A stretch of 64,000 nt of DNA from DASYKS01 sp031404815 (GCA_031404815.1 JANNIH010000016.1:1-64000), one strand, 5' to 3'. Counted from the stretch's first letter, positions 49,826 through 57,855 are shown. The notes: a model not told the origin generated them from the letters alone. Made by a program: numbers and translations.

Positions 49826-52348
49826 TTGACGGAACCAGGGCCGGTCGGTGGGGATGAAGGGAAACATCGAGAAGACTTCGCTTACGACGTTTTCCTGAGC
49901 TTCGCGTCAGCCGATAGCGAAAGAGCAGAGGCGGTCGTTAGGACCCTGCGGGAGGGAGGTCTTCGGGTCTTCTGGGCGCCTGACTCGGAGGGTAGCGAGC
50001 CTGGCCGCGACTTCACCGACACAATCGAAACAAGCCTGGTCAGGAGTCAGCACTTTGTGCTGTTCTGGACAAGCCAGGCGAAAGAATCTGGTTGGGTCCA
50101 GGCTGAGTACAAGGCGTTTTATAGCCAGGTCTACATCAGGGCAAAAGGAACCCGGCGGTTCGTCATCTTTGCGGATGGCCAGGAGCCGATCTCTACCCTG
50201 CCGCTACTCCTCCGCAACCTACAAATCGCACGGTCGGCCAAGGAGCTGGTCGCTCGGCTCGGTGGAATTGTTTCGTCAACCGATTCGAGAGCCTCAGGCC
50301 CTGCGTCCGGGCCCGCGACTTCTCAAATCCCAGACTCTCCTTCCGTTTCCGGCGCCCTGTCCCGCCTAGTCCAGGTCGGCGACGTGCCGCCGTTCGCGCT
50401 CGTGCGCGAGATCTTGGTCAACCATCGAGAGTATGGGGCAGGCCGAGGGGAAAATGTCGGACATCTCCCCGGTCCGGCCTCTGGAGTTTCGAAGCCTGCG
50501 TCCGCCTGGCTGGCCGAGGTCCACGAGCTATTTGGTCCAGAAAGGGTATCGAGGCTCCCTGGCCGCCTCCTGATCCTTGGTCTCGCGCACTTGGAGCCCC
50601 AGCTCGCGGAGTACCTCGAAGCACAGGACGGTTTTCTCACCGCGCTCCGCGCCGAACTCAAGGAGCCCTTCGAATCTCTCCTTCTGCCGCAAGCCAAGAG
50701 CGAAGTGCCCGCCGTCCCTCCTCCAGCTGAAACTCCAACCGCCCCTCCGCCGATCAACGATCCCGCCACCTTCCACCTCGACAGCCCCGCAATCGACGAC
50801 CGCCTCGGACGCCGGGGTTTTGCGCGCGCACTCGCGATTCGCTTGGAACGGATCTGGCGCGAGATGAATCCGCAAGATCGCCCATCCGATCGGCCGGTGC
50901 CGCAGGGAAGTTTCGTGCTGCACCTGCACGGTCCATGGGGATCGGGGAAGAGCTCGATCCTGGAAATGTTGCGCCGCGAGCTGCGGCCGGAGGGGAAGAC
51001 CGCGGCGCCCACAGTCGCGTCACCCTGGGTGGTTGTCGATTTCAACGCCTGGCAAAACCAGCGGCTCGCCCCCCCTTGGTGGCCGTTGCTCGATGGGATC
51101 TTTCGCCAGTCGGCGCGCCAAGTTCCTTGGGCGCGGCGCTGGTGGCTAAGAGCTTGCGAGGGCCTCTGGCGCTTCTCGACCAAGAGGCGGGACCTTCTTG
51201 TGTTCGGCGCGCTCTTTTTGGTTCTAGGCTTCCTCGGCTATCGCTTCCTTCGCCCTGCGCTCATCGAGCAGCTCGCAAAGGGGCTGGGCGACATGGGCGC
51301 CTCTGCGGGGCACATTTCCGACATCGTGGCCGTGCTCACTCTCGTGACCAGTTGGATCTGGCTGGGTAGCCGCTCCCTGGTCTCGGGCTCGGCTCGCGCC
51401 GCGCAGAGCTTCCTCGATTCGGCGACCGATCCGATGGATCGCATCCAGCGCCATTTCCAGACAATGGTGCGCACGGTGAAACGACCGATCGCGGTCTTCG
51501 TCGACGATCTCGACCGCTGCCAGGCGGGCTATGTGGTCCAGCTGCTCGAAGGGATTCAGACCCTATTCCGCGATCCGCGCGTGGTCTATGTCATAGCCGC
51601 CGATCAACGCTGGCTGCACGCCTGTTTCGAGAAGACCTACGAGGAGTTTACCGAGAGTGTGCGCGAGCCCGGGCGGCGGCTCGGCTCGTTGTTCTTGGAA
51701 AAAGCGTTCGAGATCTCGGTCGCGTTGCCGAAACTTTCGCCCGGCGCGCGCGCCGAGTACTGGCGCTATTTGCTGGGCGGCGACCCGGCTCAGGCCGAGA
51801 AGCGACTCGCCGTGCTCGAACAGGAAGCGCGGGCCGAGTTCCGTCAGGATCGGAGCGAACAGCAGGTGGTCGCGCGGTTGGACGAAAGCCAAGGAGCGGC
51901 GGAGGCGGACGATCCGCTCCGGGCGCAGGCGCGGCGCCAGGTCGCGGTCGAGCAGCTCGCGAGCGCAGCGGTCGAGAAAGACGTCTCGTACTTTCTCCAG
52001 CCATTCGCGCCACTGCTAGAACCGAATCCCCGTTCGATGAAACGGCTGCTCAACGCCTACGCGATCCGGCGCGATCTCGCGATCCTCTCGGGGCTCGATG
52101 TGCTCGGCGACGAAGGGCGGCGGAAGAAGCTCGCGCTCTGGACGATCCTCGCGCTTCGCTGGCCTGCGCTCGAAGATTTTCTGCGAGATAAGGCCGGAGG
52201 GGATGATGCCGAGCCGGGCGCCGAAGTCGCCGCGCTTCTAGCGAGTCGTGAAGTGGCGGAGGTGGTCGAAGGGCGCGAACTCGGTGGGCCGCTTACTCTC
52301 GACGATTTGAAGGAGTTGCTCGGCTTCGGGGGAGGGAACACCGGGTAG
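49826..52348 (+). CDS. TIR-KAP P-loop NTPase fusion (candidate defence protein)
   Basis: An 840-residue protein. TIR domain (about residues 19-150): YDVFLSFASADSERAEAVVR, GLRVFWAPDSEG, HFVLFWTSQAKESGWVQAEY with Glu four residues after Trp. Then a linker and an unknown helical domain (about 175-285, including LGRLLIL-like PGRLLILGLAHLEPQLAEYL). KAP NTPase from about 315: Walker A GPWGSGKSS (369-377), two membrane helices inserted between the Walker motifs (about 455-474 and 497-515), Walker B IAVFVDDLDRC (555-565), VIAADQRWLHACFEK and RSMKRLLNAYAIRRDLAILS. The start is a TTG with a strong GGGGGAGG site. KAP proteins are membrane-associated ATPases that occur in bacterial conflict systems; a TIR fused to one suggests NAD+ depletion gated by ATP-driven assembly. 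That mechanism is inference. Confidence 0.88.
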   Translation: MTEPGPVGGDEGKHREDFAYDVFLSFASADSERAEAVVRTLREGGLRVFWAPDSEGSEPGRDFTDTIETSLVRSQHFVLFWTSQAKESGWVQAEYKAFYSQVYIRAKGTRRFVIFADGQEPISTLPLLLRNLQIARSAKELVARLGGIVSSTDSRASGPASGPATSQIPDSPSVSGALSRLVQVGDVPPFALVREILVNHREYGAGRGENVGHLPGPASGVSKPASAWLAEVHELFGPERVSRLPGRLLILGLAHLEPQLAEYLEAQDGFLTALRAELKEPFESLLLPQAKSEVPAVPPPAETPTAPPPINDPATFHLDSPAIDDRLGRRGFARALAIRLERIWREMNPQDRPSDRPVPQGSFVLHLHGPWGSGKSSILEMLRRELRPEGKTAAPTVASPWVVVDFNAWQNQRLAPPWWPLLDGIFRQSARQVPWARRWWLRACEGLWRFSTKRRDLLVFGALFLVLGFLGYRFLRPALIEQLAKGLGDMGASAGHISDIVAVLTLVTSWIWLGSRSLVSGSARAAQSFLDSATDPMDRIQRHFQTMVRTVKRPIAVFVDDLDRCQAGYVVQLLEGIQTLFRDPRVVYVIAADQRWLHACFEKTYEEFTESVREPGRRLGSLFLEKAFEISVALPKLSPGARAEYWRYLLGGDPAQAEKRLAVLEQEARAEFRQDRSEQQVVARLDESQGAAEADDPLRAQARRQVAVEQLASAAVEKDVSYFLQPFAPLLEPNPRSMKRLLNAYAIRRDLAILSGLDVLGDEGRRKKLALWTILALRWPALEDFLRDKAGGDDAEPGAEVAALLASREVAEVVEGRELGGPLTLDDLKELLGFGGGNTG

Positions 52349-52423
52349 GCATAGCGGCTTGCCTCTTGGAGATCCAAAGGGGCTCAAAGGGCGAACGAAG
52401 ACCAGAAGGTACAGGCAGGTACC

Positions 52424-52450
52424 CCCGGGAACGCCGAGCACCAGCTCGGC
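52424..52450. repeat. dispersed 27-bp palindromic repeat, copy 1
   Basis: An exact 27-bp match to 63258-63284. It contains a perfect hairpin, gccgagc-acca-gctcggc (7-bp stem, 4-nt loop), preceded by cccgggaac. It looks like a REP/BIME-type intergenic element and probably has many more copies in the genome. Confidence 0.85.
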
Positions 52451-52763
52451 ACCGAAGCGGCGAAGATCGCTCAAACTGCCGAGCCGCCGGCCGGCGCCTA
52501 TCGCGTGCGCGACCGCCAGTAACCAGGTCGCCGTCGGTTGTGGGCGAAAGCGACGATTCGGACAGCGCCGGGATCAACCCGGAAGATGAGCCCGAATGGA
52601 AATCGGCGCAGGGGCAGGCGCCTGTGAATGGCGTCCAACTTCACCCCCAGGTTGGGTTGAAGGCTTCGACCATGGGGTTTAGCCGCGATCTCCTCACGGC
52701 TGCCAAGAGATCGGATTCGTCATGAAAGGTGGGGCGGTGGTGCGGGGGGTGGAGTAGAGGTCG

Positions 52764-53230
52764 AAAGCCGCTTCCGCGGGCGGAACCTGATTCCATAAGG
52801 CCGAAATGCGCGCGCCGCCGCCGAACGCCGGGCGCCGCAACGGCCCAGGAGATTCGGTGGCGCCGACCCGCTTTCCGGCGCAGGAAACGGCTACCGCCGT
52901 CCGAAAGCGGCTATCCGAGCTCGATGGCCGCTATCGCGAGCCGCCCGCTCGCCATCCAGGAGACGATCGTCGCCATCCGGCGCCGATTCCCGCCATGCGC
53001 GGCGGATAGCGGCCATCTACGCCCGATAGAGCGCCCTGCCGGGTAGACCCTCGCTATCGCCGAGGGATCGTCGCTTTCTAGGGTCGAGAGCCGCTATACG
53101 GACGCGATGGCGGATTCCGCGGCCCGACGGCAGGTTGTACGGCGCCGATGGCCGTGTTCGCTGCGCGATGGCGGATTCACAGCGCCGATCGTCGCTTTCC
53201 TCGGCGCGATAGCGCTTCTTCGCGGGCAGA
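52764..53230. repeat. degenerate 20-bp tandem array, about 23 units
   Basis: Aligned by hand, units of 19-22 bp (mostly exactly 20) follow one another: 52904, 52924, 52944, 52966, 52986, 53006, 53026, 53047, 53067, 53087, 53107, 53127, 53148, 53168, 53188 and 53209, with weaker units upstream to 52764. The left half of the unit is conserved (consensus about ATaGcCGCTaTC, for example atggccgctatc, atcgtcgccatcc, atagcggccatct, agagccgctata). The right half is variable but usually ends in CG. Period 20 does not preserve a reading frame and stops occur in all frames, so it is not coding. It lies downstream of the TIR-KAP gene. Confidence 0.75.
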
Positions 53231-53464
53231 GGCCTCGTCCGTGATGCAGACTTCGAGCGTAGCGTCGCGCACGCAGGGCCGGGAGCCGCGTCGCCCGACC
53301 TCAACGACTTATGCCGCTCTGCGACGTTGACAGCGGCGCCCGCCCCTTCTAGGCTCCGCCCGACTTTCCTTGGAAGCACCCTTGGCGTAGCGCCGTCTCT
53401 CCGGTGGTGGTGGAGTGGCGGGGCTGGGCTTCTTTCGATTCTTCGATCGGGGAGGGACAACATC

Positions 53465-53644
53465 ATGGCCGGACAGAGTGGCAAAGCGCCGAAGAACATC
53501 ACCTGGATCATCTGCCTCGTTCTCTACGTCATCGCCCTGGTAGCTCACTTCGGTCTCGCACCGATCCCCGGCAATATCGCGACCTGGTCGTGGATCATCG
53601 GCTTCGGCCTGCTGCTCGTGGCGGTGAGGGTGAAGGGGCTGTAG
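53465..53644 (+). CDS. small membrane protein (59 aa)
   Basis: Starts at an ATG behind GGGAGG and encodes a polar 11-residue start, then two hydrophobic helices (ITWIICLVLYVIALVAHFG and IATWSWIIGFGLLLVAVRVK) ending in KGL. It resembles very small two-helix membrane proteins widespread in bacteria, without a known function. It lies directly after the 20-bp array. Confidence 0.65.
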   Translation: MAGQSGKAPKNITWIICLVLYVIALVAHFGLAPIPGNIATWSWIIGFGLLLVAVRVKGL

Positions 53645-53756
53645 AGGGAGCGTTCCGCCGGGTCCTGTTCGGCGTCAACAGGGCTCACGTTTCGTGCGCC
53701 CTGTTGGGCAGGCTCATTCGATTGACGACTCTCGGTCCAGGCCGTAGGCTACAGCG

Positions 53757-54020
53757 ATGAAAATCGAGACCACGGTTTCGCTTTCCGAGGAAATCCTCGC
53801 CGCCCTGAGTCGCCGCGCACCGGACGCTCAACACCGATCCGAGATCGTCGAGGCAGCTCTGCGAGCCTACCTGCTGAGGCTACGAAAGCGCGGTTCCTCG
53901 GGCGACTTGGAGATCATCAACGCGAACGCCGCCGAACTCAACGCGGAGGCCGAAGACGTGCTCTCCTACCAGGCGCTCGCGGTCGCGCTCGATTTGGTGG
54001 ACGACCTCCCAGCCAACTGA
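53757..54020 (+). CDS. ribbon-helix-helix (CopG-like) protein, no partner toxin seen
   Basis: An 87-residue protein. The N-terminus has the RHH fold: KIETTVSLSEEILAALSRRA (strand and helix 1) and RSEIVEAALRAYLLRLRKRG (helix 2). A ~40-residue acidic C-terminal region follows (LEIINANAAELNAEAEDVLS), the part that in antitoxins wraps the toxin. No toxin gene follows on this strand (the next gene is convergent), so it is an orphan antitoxin or a stand-alone regulator. Confidence 0.78.
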   Translation: MKIETTVSLSEEILAALSRRAPDAQHRSEIVEAALRAYLLRLRKRGSSGDLEIINANAAELNAEAEDVLSYQALAVALDLVDDLPAN

Positions 54021-54040
54021 GGGCCCCAGGCGGTGCGCTT

Positions 54041-55084
54041 TTAGGGAAGCCGCAGCGGAACGCCCCCCCCCTCCTCCCCTTTCAGAAACGCCATCAGCTC
54101 GTCCGTCCGCGCAGCGGACAGCGCCGTTGTGATCTCGCGCATGAGCGCGGCGGGTGGGGCGGTGCCGTTCCAGCGGGCTTGGTAGAAGGCTTTCCAGGCG
54201 TCGCGGTAGGTGATCCAGGCGCGTTGGGCGTCGCGGAGCACCTCGCGGCGGAGTTCCTGGGTGTCCTCGCAGTAGTCGCACTGCTCGAACGCCTTCCTCG
54301 CCTGGCCGAAGGCCTGATTCAGCCGGTCGTCTGCGCGCTTTGTTGCAGCGGCGTCCGCCGGGTTCGCCCGCGCTTTGGCGTGGCGTTCGAGGGTCGAGAC
54401 GAACGTCGTCCAGACCTCCTGCGTGGCGCCGGAGGCGACCGAGGGGTAGATCGTGCCGCCCCGGTTGTCTTCGGCCTGGCGCGCTCCGTCCGCTCGGGCG
54501 AAGGCGTCGGCCGCGGCGCGTAGGGCGGTGAGCGCTTTTTTGCCCGCCGGATCTAGGGGCTTTTCGACCGCCGCGATCCGTGCTTCGAGCAGCGGAGCGG
54601 CGCGCGCGCTGTCGAGCTGCTGGCAGAGACTCATGCCGTAGCCGCTCGTCACGTTCTCGCAGAAGTCGAGATCCTTCGGGGCTTGGGATCCCCGCATCGC
54701 GGCGATCTGTTCGAGCATTCCGGTGAGTTCGGCCGGGGCCATCTCTTCTTCGGCCTGGCAGAGAAAGAACGTCGCCGCGTCGTAGTCCCGGCGGACGCCC
54801 CAGCCGTTCGCGAAGATCATCGCGAGATCGCGGTTGCAGTCGCGCCGGGTGAGGCAACAGCGCCGCGCCAGATCGTAACTCCGGGTTTGCCCGTTGATCC
54901 CGTAGAGGTGGTCGTTGCACGCCAACGCCTCAGCCTTCCATCGGTTCGCGTCCGCGGGGGAGGCGACGGCCTCGGGGCCAGGCTGCCACTTCGCGATGGC
55001 GGTGCAAGCTGCCCGGTCGTCGTCTTGCCCCGCGGCGGGAAGAGCGACCAGGGCGAGGAGGGAAAGAGCGGTGAGCGTTCTCAA
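54041..55084 (-). CDS. exported protein with LprI-like (DUF1311) C-terminal domain
   Basis: A 347-residue exported protein. A signal peptide (LTALSLLALVALPAAGQ) is followed by a Cys-rich N-terminal half with Sel1-like features (CNDHLYGINGQTRSYDLARR, CCLTRRDCNRDLAMIFANGW, GVRRDYDAATFFLCQAEEEM). The C-terminal part resembles the DUF1311 / lysozyme inhibitor LprI domain (AFGQARKAFEQCDYCEDTQE and LRDAQRAWITYRDAWKAFYQ). LprI-type proteins inhibit lysozyme at the envelope. Its TTG start overlaps the stop of the Asd-like gene by 4 nt, so it is the last gene of the phospholipid operon. Confidence 0.78.
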   Translation of the reverse strand: MRTLTALSLLALVALPAAGQDDDRAACTAIAKWQPGPEAVASPADANRWKAEALACNDHLYGINGQTRSYDLARRCCLTRRDCNRDLAMIFANGWGVRRDYDAATFFLCQAEEEMAPAELTGMLEQIAAMRGSQAPKDLDFCENVTSGYGMSLCQQLDSARAAPLLEARIAAVEKPLDPAGKKALTALRAAADAFARADGARQAEDNRGGTIYPSVASGATQEVWTTFVSTLERHAKARANPADAAATKRADDRLNQAFGQARKAFEQCDYCEDTQELRREVLRDAQRAWITYRDAWKAFYQARWNGTAPPAALMREITTALSAARTDELMAFLKGEEGGGVPLRLP

Positions 55085-56061
55085 TTCGGAACCGTCGGGA
55101 TTTCGAGTACCGCTTCCGCGATTTCCAGCGCGTTGATCACACCGCCGCGGGTGAGGTTGTCCATCACCGCCCAGATCCAGGTGCCGCCCGCAGGTCCGGC
55201 GTCGCGGCGGACGTTGCCGACCAGGATGTCGGTCTCGCCCGAGGCATCGATCGGTCCGAGCAGCTTGGGGTTTTCGGCGAGCGTGAGGTGCGGGTGCCGG
55301 CCGAGCGCCTTCCGCAGCGTCGGGCCGCCCGGATCGTTCGCCATGCGCACCCAGAGGCTCGCCGAGAGGCTGTGGAGAACGCCCCCCTGAATCACTTCGA
55401 GCGCCACCGGCGGCTCGCCCGCCAGCACTTCGCCGAGTTGGGCCGCGAGCAGATCGGGCTCGTGCCGCGCGGGGAGGAGGTTGAACGCGAGCTGCTGGCC
55501 GAACACCGGGGTCTTCTTCCGGCTGCCGAGCGTATAGATCCGGCGCGTATCCTCGAACAGCTCTTCGAGCCCCGGCTCGCCATACATTGAGGCGGGCTGG
55601 ATCACCGTCGCCACCGCTTCAAGGACGCCGAAAGCGCGTAGTGGCTGGAGCAGGTGGGCGAGCAGGATCACCGCCGGGTGCGGCGAGATGTAGACCGATC
55701 CGGGTGCCAAGTGAACGGAATTGACGCCCGAGACGATCGTCCGCCCAGCATTGACCGCAGCGGCCGTCGCCTCGGGCGAGAGCACGATCGCGGTGGTCGT
55801 GGCGGGGCGGGCCGCGAGGATCGGTTGCGTCGCCTTGGCCGGGCCGCAGAAGAAGGCGAGTTCCGAGCTGTCGAGCTCCCCCTCCGCCCAGCGGCCGACG
55901 AACGCGGCGGCGCCCGCCACCTCGGTCAGGTTGCCGACCTCTTCCTCGTCGGTGGTGAGCAACAGCGGGTCGCGGGTCGCAAACGCCGGCCTTGCTCCGA
56001 GCCGCTCGCGCAGCTCTTTGCCGAGCATGGTCGCCGGATGGAGGATCGCGTACTTGCTCAT
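55081..56061 (-). CDS. aspartate-semialdehyde dehydrogenase-like protein lacking the catalytic Cys
   Basis: A 326-residue protein of the Asd/ArgC family. MSKYAILHPATMLGKELRER stands where the family has its Rossmann loop. Aligned by eye, SVYISPHPAVILLAHLLQPL corresponds to the family's GIIANPNCSTIQMVAALEPI, which places Pro where the catalytic Cys should be. The following Gln (VIQPASMYGEPGLEELFEDT) is kept, and so is the C-terminal MDNLTRGGVINALEIAEAVL. Classic dehydrogenase chemistry is therefore unlikely. It may be a regulatory or structural paralogue; its place behind pssA and psd rather than lysine or methionine genes supports a changed role. It overlaps pssA by 4 nt. Confidence 0.75.
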   Translation of the reverse strand: MSKYAILHPATMLGKELRERLGARPAFATRDPLLLTTDEEEVGNLTEVAGAAAFVGRWAEGELDSSELAFFCGPAKATQPILAARPATTTAIVLSPEATAAAVNAGRTIVSGVNSVHLAPGSVYISPHPAVILLAHLLQPLRAFGVLEAVATVIQPASMYGEPGLEELFEDTRRIYTLGSRKKTPVFGQQLAFNLLPARHEPDLLAAQLGEVLAGEPPVALEVIQGGVLHSLSASLWVRMANDPGGPTLRKALGRHPHLTLAENPKLLGPIDASGETDILVGNVRRDAGPAGGTWIWAVMDNLTRGGVINALEIAEAVLEIPTVPN

Positions 56062-56975
56062 GCCGCCGGGTCTCCGCCCTTGGCGTCGGGACCGCTTGCA
56101 CTGCCGGGGGCTGCCGCCCCGGGGAGTGAATCTTGGGGTGGCGGTGAGGCATCGCGCCGTGGCGAGAAGCGACCGGTCAAGCTGGCGAGCGGTCCGGACG
56201 AGATGTAGAGGATCGCGATCGTGAGGAACACCGCGCGGGGTAGGTAGACGGTGGTGAGCACGATCGCCGCGATCGGCACGACCGCGCGATAGCTCCAGCG
56301 CTGGCCCTTGCCGAAGGCCTTGAAGCTGCGGTAACGAAACGTCGAGACCATCAGCAGGCCGATCACCACCAGCGCGACCGCGGTGATCCACTGGAGAGGG
56401 CGCTGGTAGTCCGGGTTCAAATCCGGGACGAAAAAGAGAATCGAGCAGATCGTACCCGCGGCGGCCGGCGCGGGCAGGCCGACGAAGAAGCGGGGGTCGA
56501 CGATCTTGTGCTGGACGTTGAACCGGGCGAGGCGGGTCGCCGTGCAGACCAGGTAGAACATCGGCAGCAGCCAGGCATCGCGCGGCGACAGCGCCTGGAT
56601 GCCCCAGAGATAGGTGAGCAGGGCGGGCGCCGCGCCGAAAGTGAGCACATCGGCGAGCGAGTCGTACTCTTTGCCGAAGTCGCTCTCGGCGCCGAACGCG
56701 CGGGCAATCCGGCCGTCGAACGCGTCGAGCACACCGGCGATGAAGACGAGCGCCGCCGCTTTGCCGAACTCGCCGCGCAGACCGGAGACGATGGCGTAGA
56801 AGCCCATCACGATGTTGCCGATCGTAAACAGGCTGGGGAGCAGGTAGGCGCCCCGGCGCAGGCGGGCGCCGCGCTTCGAGAGCGGCTGGGCCGGGTGGGT
56901 GGAGGTCAGGTTGGCGGCGTCGTGGGTGGCGTCTTGGGTGGCATCTTGGGTGGCATCTTGGGTGGGCTCGCTCAC
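56058..56975 (-). CDS. pssA: CDP-diacylglycerol-serine O-phosphatidyltransferase
   Basis: A 305-residue integral membrane enzyme making phosphatidylserine from CDP-diacylglycerol and serine. The CDP-alcohol phosphotransferase motif is complete: DAFDGRIARAFGAESDFGKE followed by YDSLAD, i.e. DGx2ARx8Gx3Dx3D. About seven membrane helices follow, and the C-terminus is a disordered Pro/Asp/Gly tail. The N-terminus contains four copies of TQDA encoded by 12-bp direct repeats. The GTG start overlaps the psd stop by 4 nt, and its own stop overlaps the Asd-like gene by 4 nt. Confidence 0.93.
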   Translation of the reverse strand: MSEPTQDATQDATQDATHDAANLTSTHPAQPLSKRGARLRRGAYLLPSLFTIGNIVMGFYAIVSGLRGEFGKAAALVFIAGVLDAFDGRIARAFGAESDFGKEYDSLADVLTFGAAPALLTYLWGIQALSPRDAWLLPMFYLVCTATRLARFNVQHKIVDPRFFVGLPAPAAAGTICSILFFVPDLNPDYQRPLQWITAVALVVIGLLMVSTFRYRSFKAFGKGQRWSYRAVVPIAAIVLTTVYLPRAVFLTIAILYISSGPLASLTGRFSPRRDASPPPQDSLPGAAAPGSASGPDAKGGDPAA

Positions 56976-57622
56976 GGGTGGGCTCCAGTGCTCTCTTTGG
57001 GGGCCGCAGCCGCCGTTTCGCCGTTCTTCATTCGATCGCCCACGCGGACCTTCACCTCGTAGCTCTCGGGCACCAGGAGATCGACGCGCGAACCGAATTT
57101 GATCAGGCCGAGCGCCTGGCCGCGATGGACCCGCTCACCCGGTTTCAGGTAGCAGACGATCCGGCGCGCGACCAGGCCGGTGATCTGGCGCACCCCCACC
57201 AGGTCGCCGTTCGGGCGCTTGAGCACCGAGAGGTGATTCTCGTTCTTCAAATCGGCGTCGATCCGGAACGCGGGGACCATTTTGCCGCGGGTGAGGATCG
57301 ATTTGACCACTTCGCCCGCCGCCGGTACCTTCTGGACGTGGACGTCGAAGACCGAGAGGAACGTCGCGATCCGATGGAAACGACCGGGGCCTATCTCCGG
57401 CGCCTCGAGCAGGTCGACTTTGATCACCTTGCCGTCGGCGGCGGCCAAGATCACGTCACCCGGGCCGGTGAACTGGCGCGCGGGGTCGCGAAAGAAGAGC
57501 AGCACGAGCAAGGCGAGCACGAGGACGCCCACGGCGGTTCGCTGATGACCCAGCAGGAGCAAAATGCCGCTGCCGATCAAAAGGGGGAGGACAAAGAGCC
57601 AGCCTTCGCGTGCAAAGCTCAT
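56972..57622 (-). CDS. psd: phosphatidylserine decarboxylase
   Basis: A 216-residue decarboxylase converting phosphatidylserine to phosphatidylethanolamine. Two N-terminal membrane helices (LPLLIGSGILLLLGHQRTAV, VLVLALLVLLFF) are followed by VILAAADGKVIKVDLLEAPE, the SVFDVHVQKVPAAGEVV block and the autocleavage site GLIKFGSRVDLLVP (Gly-Ser, where the serine becomes the pyruvoyl group). This is the short prokaryotic form. It sits between the DUF465 gene and pssA with 4-nt overlaps on both sides, so the whole pathway step is translationally coupled. Confidence 0.93.
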   Translation of the reverse strand: MSFAREGWLFVLPLLIGSGILLLLGHQRTAVGVLVLALLVLLFFRDPARQFTGPGDVILAAADGKVIKVDLLEAPEIGPGRFHRIATFLSVFDVHVQKVPAAGEVVKSILTRGKMVPAFRIDADLKNENHLSVLKRPNGDLVGVRQITGLVARRIVCYLKPGERVHRGQALGLIKFGSRVDLLVPESYEVKVRVGDRMKNGETAAAAPKESTGAHP

Positions 57623-57855
57623 TCGACGGTGACCAGGCTCTCTCGATGCTCGCGCAGCCGCTGCTCCATCCGGTCTTTGAGTGCCAGCTTGTGGAGCTTG
57701 ATCTTCTTCTCTTCGATTTCGTCTTCCTGGGAGGGGAGGGAGAGGTGAACCAGCTCTTCCAGCCTCTTCTCGGCCTCTTGGTGCTCGGCGTGGAGTTGGC
57801 GGAACTCGTCGTCCGTGCGCAGCAGCTCCTCTTTCAAGGCGTCGGTCTGGGGCAT
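57619..57855 (-). CDS. DUF465 (YdcH-like) small coiled-coil protein
   Basis: A 78-residue, highly charged helical protein. DEFRQLHAEHQEAEKRLEEL, VHLSLPSQEDEIEEKKIKLH and KLALKDRMEQRLREH match the DUF465/YdcH family, which is small, common and of unknown function. It is the first gene of the operon with psd, pssA, Asd-like and LprI-like genes, and its stop overlaps psd by 4 nt. Confidence 0.88.
   Translation of the reverse strand: MPQTDALKEELLRTDDEFRQLHAEHQEAEKRLEELVHLSLPSQEDEIEEKKIKLHKLALKDRMEQRLREHRESLVTVE

Larger units (their letters stand above)
52349..53464. other. 1.1-kb region without a recognisable protein gene
   Basis: Reading frames here are broken or have no family resemblance. 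It contains a 27-bp palindromic repeat (52424-52450), a stretch with no recognised feature (52451-52763), the 20-bp tandem array (52764-53230), and the ribosome site and 5' flank of the next small gene. No tRNA is seen. Confidence 0.6.

Noticed and set aside
52764..53230. CRISPR array
   Set aside because: There is no constant direct repeat separated by unique spacers of uniform size, and no cas gene; units diverge gradually as in a decayed tandem repeat.
53757..54020. Complete toxin-antitoxin pair
   Set aside because: Only the ribbon-helix-helix protein is present; the next gene is convergent and is an exported LprI-like protein, so no toxin can be assigned.
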